The notes below the pieces were generated by a model. It worked only from the letters and a program-made list of their open reading frames with translations, made no database searches and was not told the origin of the DNA. From NCBI GenBank assembly GCA_016801845.1, contig CM028910.1, forward strand, positions 14,166,629-14,230,628: a DNA stretch of 64,000 nt. The letters run 5' to 3'. Position numbers and translations under genes: made by a program. Below, in pieces: positions 63,005 to 64,000 of this stretch. Position 1 is the first letter of the stretch, and each line of letters begins with the position of its first letter. Source of the DNA: Polydactylus sextarius. Lineage: Eukaryota; Chordata; Actinopteri; Polynemidae.

Positions 63005-63095
63005 TACCAGGCAGTGTATGACCTTGCTGAGGACTGGAAAAGTCCTAGCTATTGATTTTAATTACTGCTGCTTGTCCCATCACAGCATTATAGTT
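63005..63095. promoter_or_regulatory. Candidate conserved noncoding element
   Basis: Contains GTATGACCTTGCTGAGGAC and CTATTGATTTTAATTACTGC in non-repetitive sequence. Evidence is motif texture only. Confidence 0.22.
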
Positions 63096-64000
63096 ATAGG
63101 CCAGAGAAAATAGCTCTGTGACTTCTTATGGAAAGAGATTGCCTCAAAGGCCAGGACTACAAGCTAAGGAAGGTGCTGTACCTGCTTTAGGTACCACAGT
63201 CACGCACAAAAATATAGAAAAAAAGCACAAAATCTTCAGGACATGCACATTAATGCACACAGTCCCTTTGGTTTTTATCTAAGCAGTGGCTGCTCCTGCT
63301 CGGCAGCTGGCAATTTGTTTTATCTAAATGGTACCTCCCCGTGCCTCTCCCCTGCACATCTCTTGACGTGGTACGGTGCCGTCGTTCCCAAACAGAATTA
63401 TCACTGCATGGCATGAAGGAAAAAATGGAGAAGCCTCCCCCAGATGATAACGCACTCATACGTGGTTTTACAATTCAGTGATTACAGAGACACAGAAAAC
63501 ACACACACACACAGGAAACAGGAAAATGCAGAGTCACACACTGAAACGATCCAAAAAAAAAAAAAAAAAAGCCTAAACCATATGTGAGCAACATCAAGGT
63601 CACTGCTTTGACACTGCACTGTGGGACAAGTTAACTTCTAGAGCATCTCATCAAAGCCGCACAGAATAAAAAAGAAGGAAGCAGAGCAAAGAGAAACAGA
63701 GTGAAACACTAGAGAGAAGCTGACAAATAGAAAAACAGACAAGTAAAGAGACAAAGTCAGAGGCAAAGGGACGAAAAAAAAGAGACAAGAGGAGAATGAC
63801 AAGGGTGGGGGTTTCTTAGAGCTACTAGGCGAGGTGTCACTTTGCTTGGGCTTTTCTACTTCTGAACCACTGGTGGCTATGGAGTCCTGCTCTGATTTTG
63901 ATGTCGCTAGCGTCTCTGAAGTTTCGAGATGAAGGCTTATAAATTGGTAGCTTTTATACAGGCGACATCTTGTCTATGTTTTCAAATCAATCAAGCGTAG

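Overview
The window looks like intronic DNA from a teleost fish, probably a percomorph. The evidence is vertebrate-type GT-AG gene structure, very abundant (CA)n, (GT)n and (TA)n microsatellites, and decayed mariner, Tc1-like and L2-clade LINE copies. Two vertebrate genes are recognisable, both on the minus strand. BEND5, a BEN-domain protein, is complete: six coding exons between 10334 and 1839 join in phase into a 452-codon reading frame. AGBL4, a cytosolic carboxypeptidase of the CCP6 type, is partial: a 217-nt exon at 59154-59370 and a 40-nt exon at 24683-24722 join in phase across a 34.4-kb intron. BEND5 lies downstream of the second AGBL4 exon on the same strand. This agrees with the known vertebrate arrangement, in which BEND5 is nested in an AGBL4 intron.

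Layout: 1-1838 is the probable BEND5 3' UTR and flank. 1839-10334 holds the BEND5 exons; intron 3 carries an inverted-repeat (foldback-like) structure and intron 1 is CpG-rich. 10335-24682 is AGBL4 intron with no recognised gene. 24723-59153 is one large AGBL4 intron with a Tc1-like remnant (about 40.7-41.1 kb), a mariner copy with both terminal repeats (50593-51896), two L2-type LINE fragments on the minus strand (about 54.66-55.33 and 55.8-56.96 kb), a compound (CT)n(CTAT)n tract and several CTCF-like motifs. 59371-64000 is the next upstream AGBL4 intron. It contains a dispersed teleost repeat and a splice-ready, highly acidic plus-strand reading frame (61817-61930) that I could not identify.

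The two genes are not known to share a pathway. AGBL4 enzymes remove glutamates from tubulin and other proteins. BEND5 is a BEN-domain DNA-binding repressor. Their link here is genomic nesting. I found no convincing novel multi-gene system. The items most worth checking are the unidentified plus-strand exon at 61.8 kb, a possible plus-strand first exon at 41.3 kb, the acidic/His-Gln insertion in BEND5, and AT-rich stretches that resemble conserved noncoding elements.
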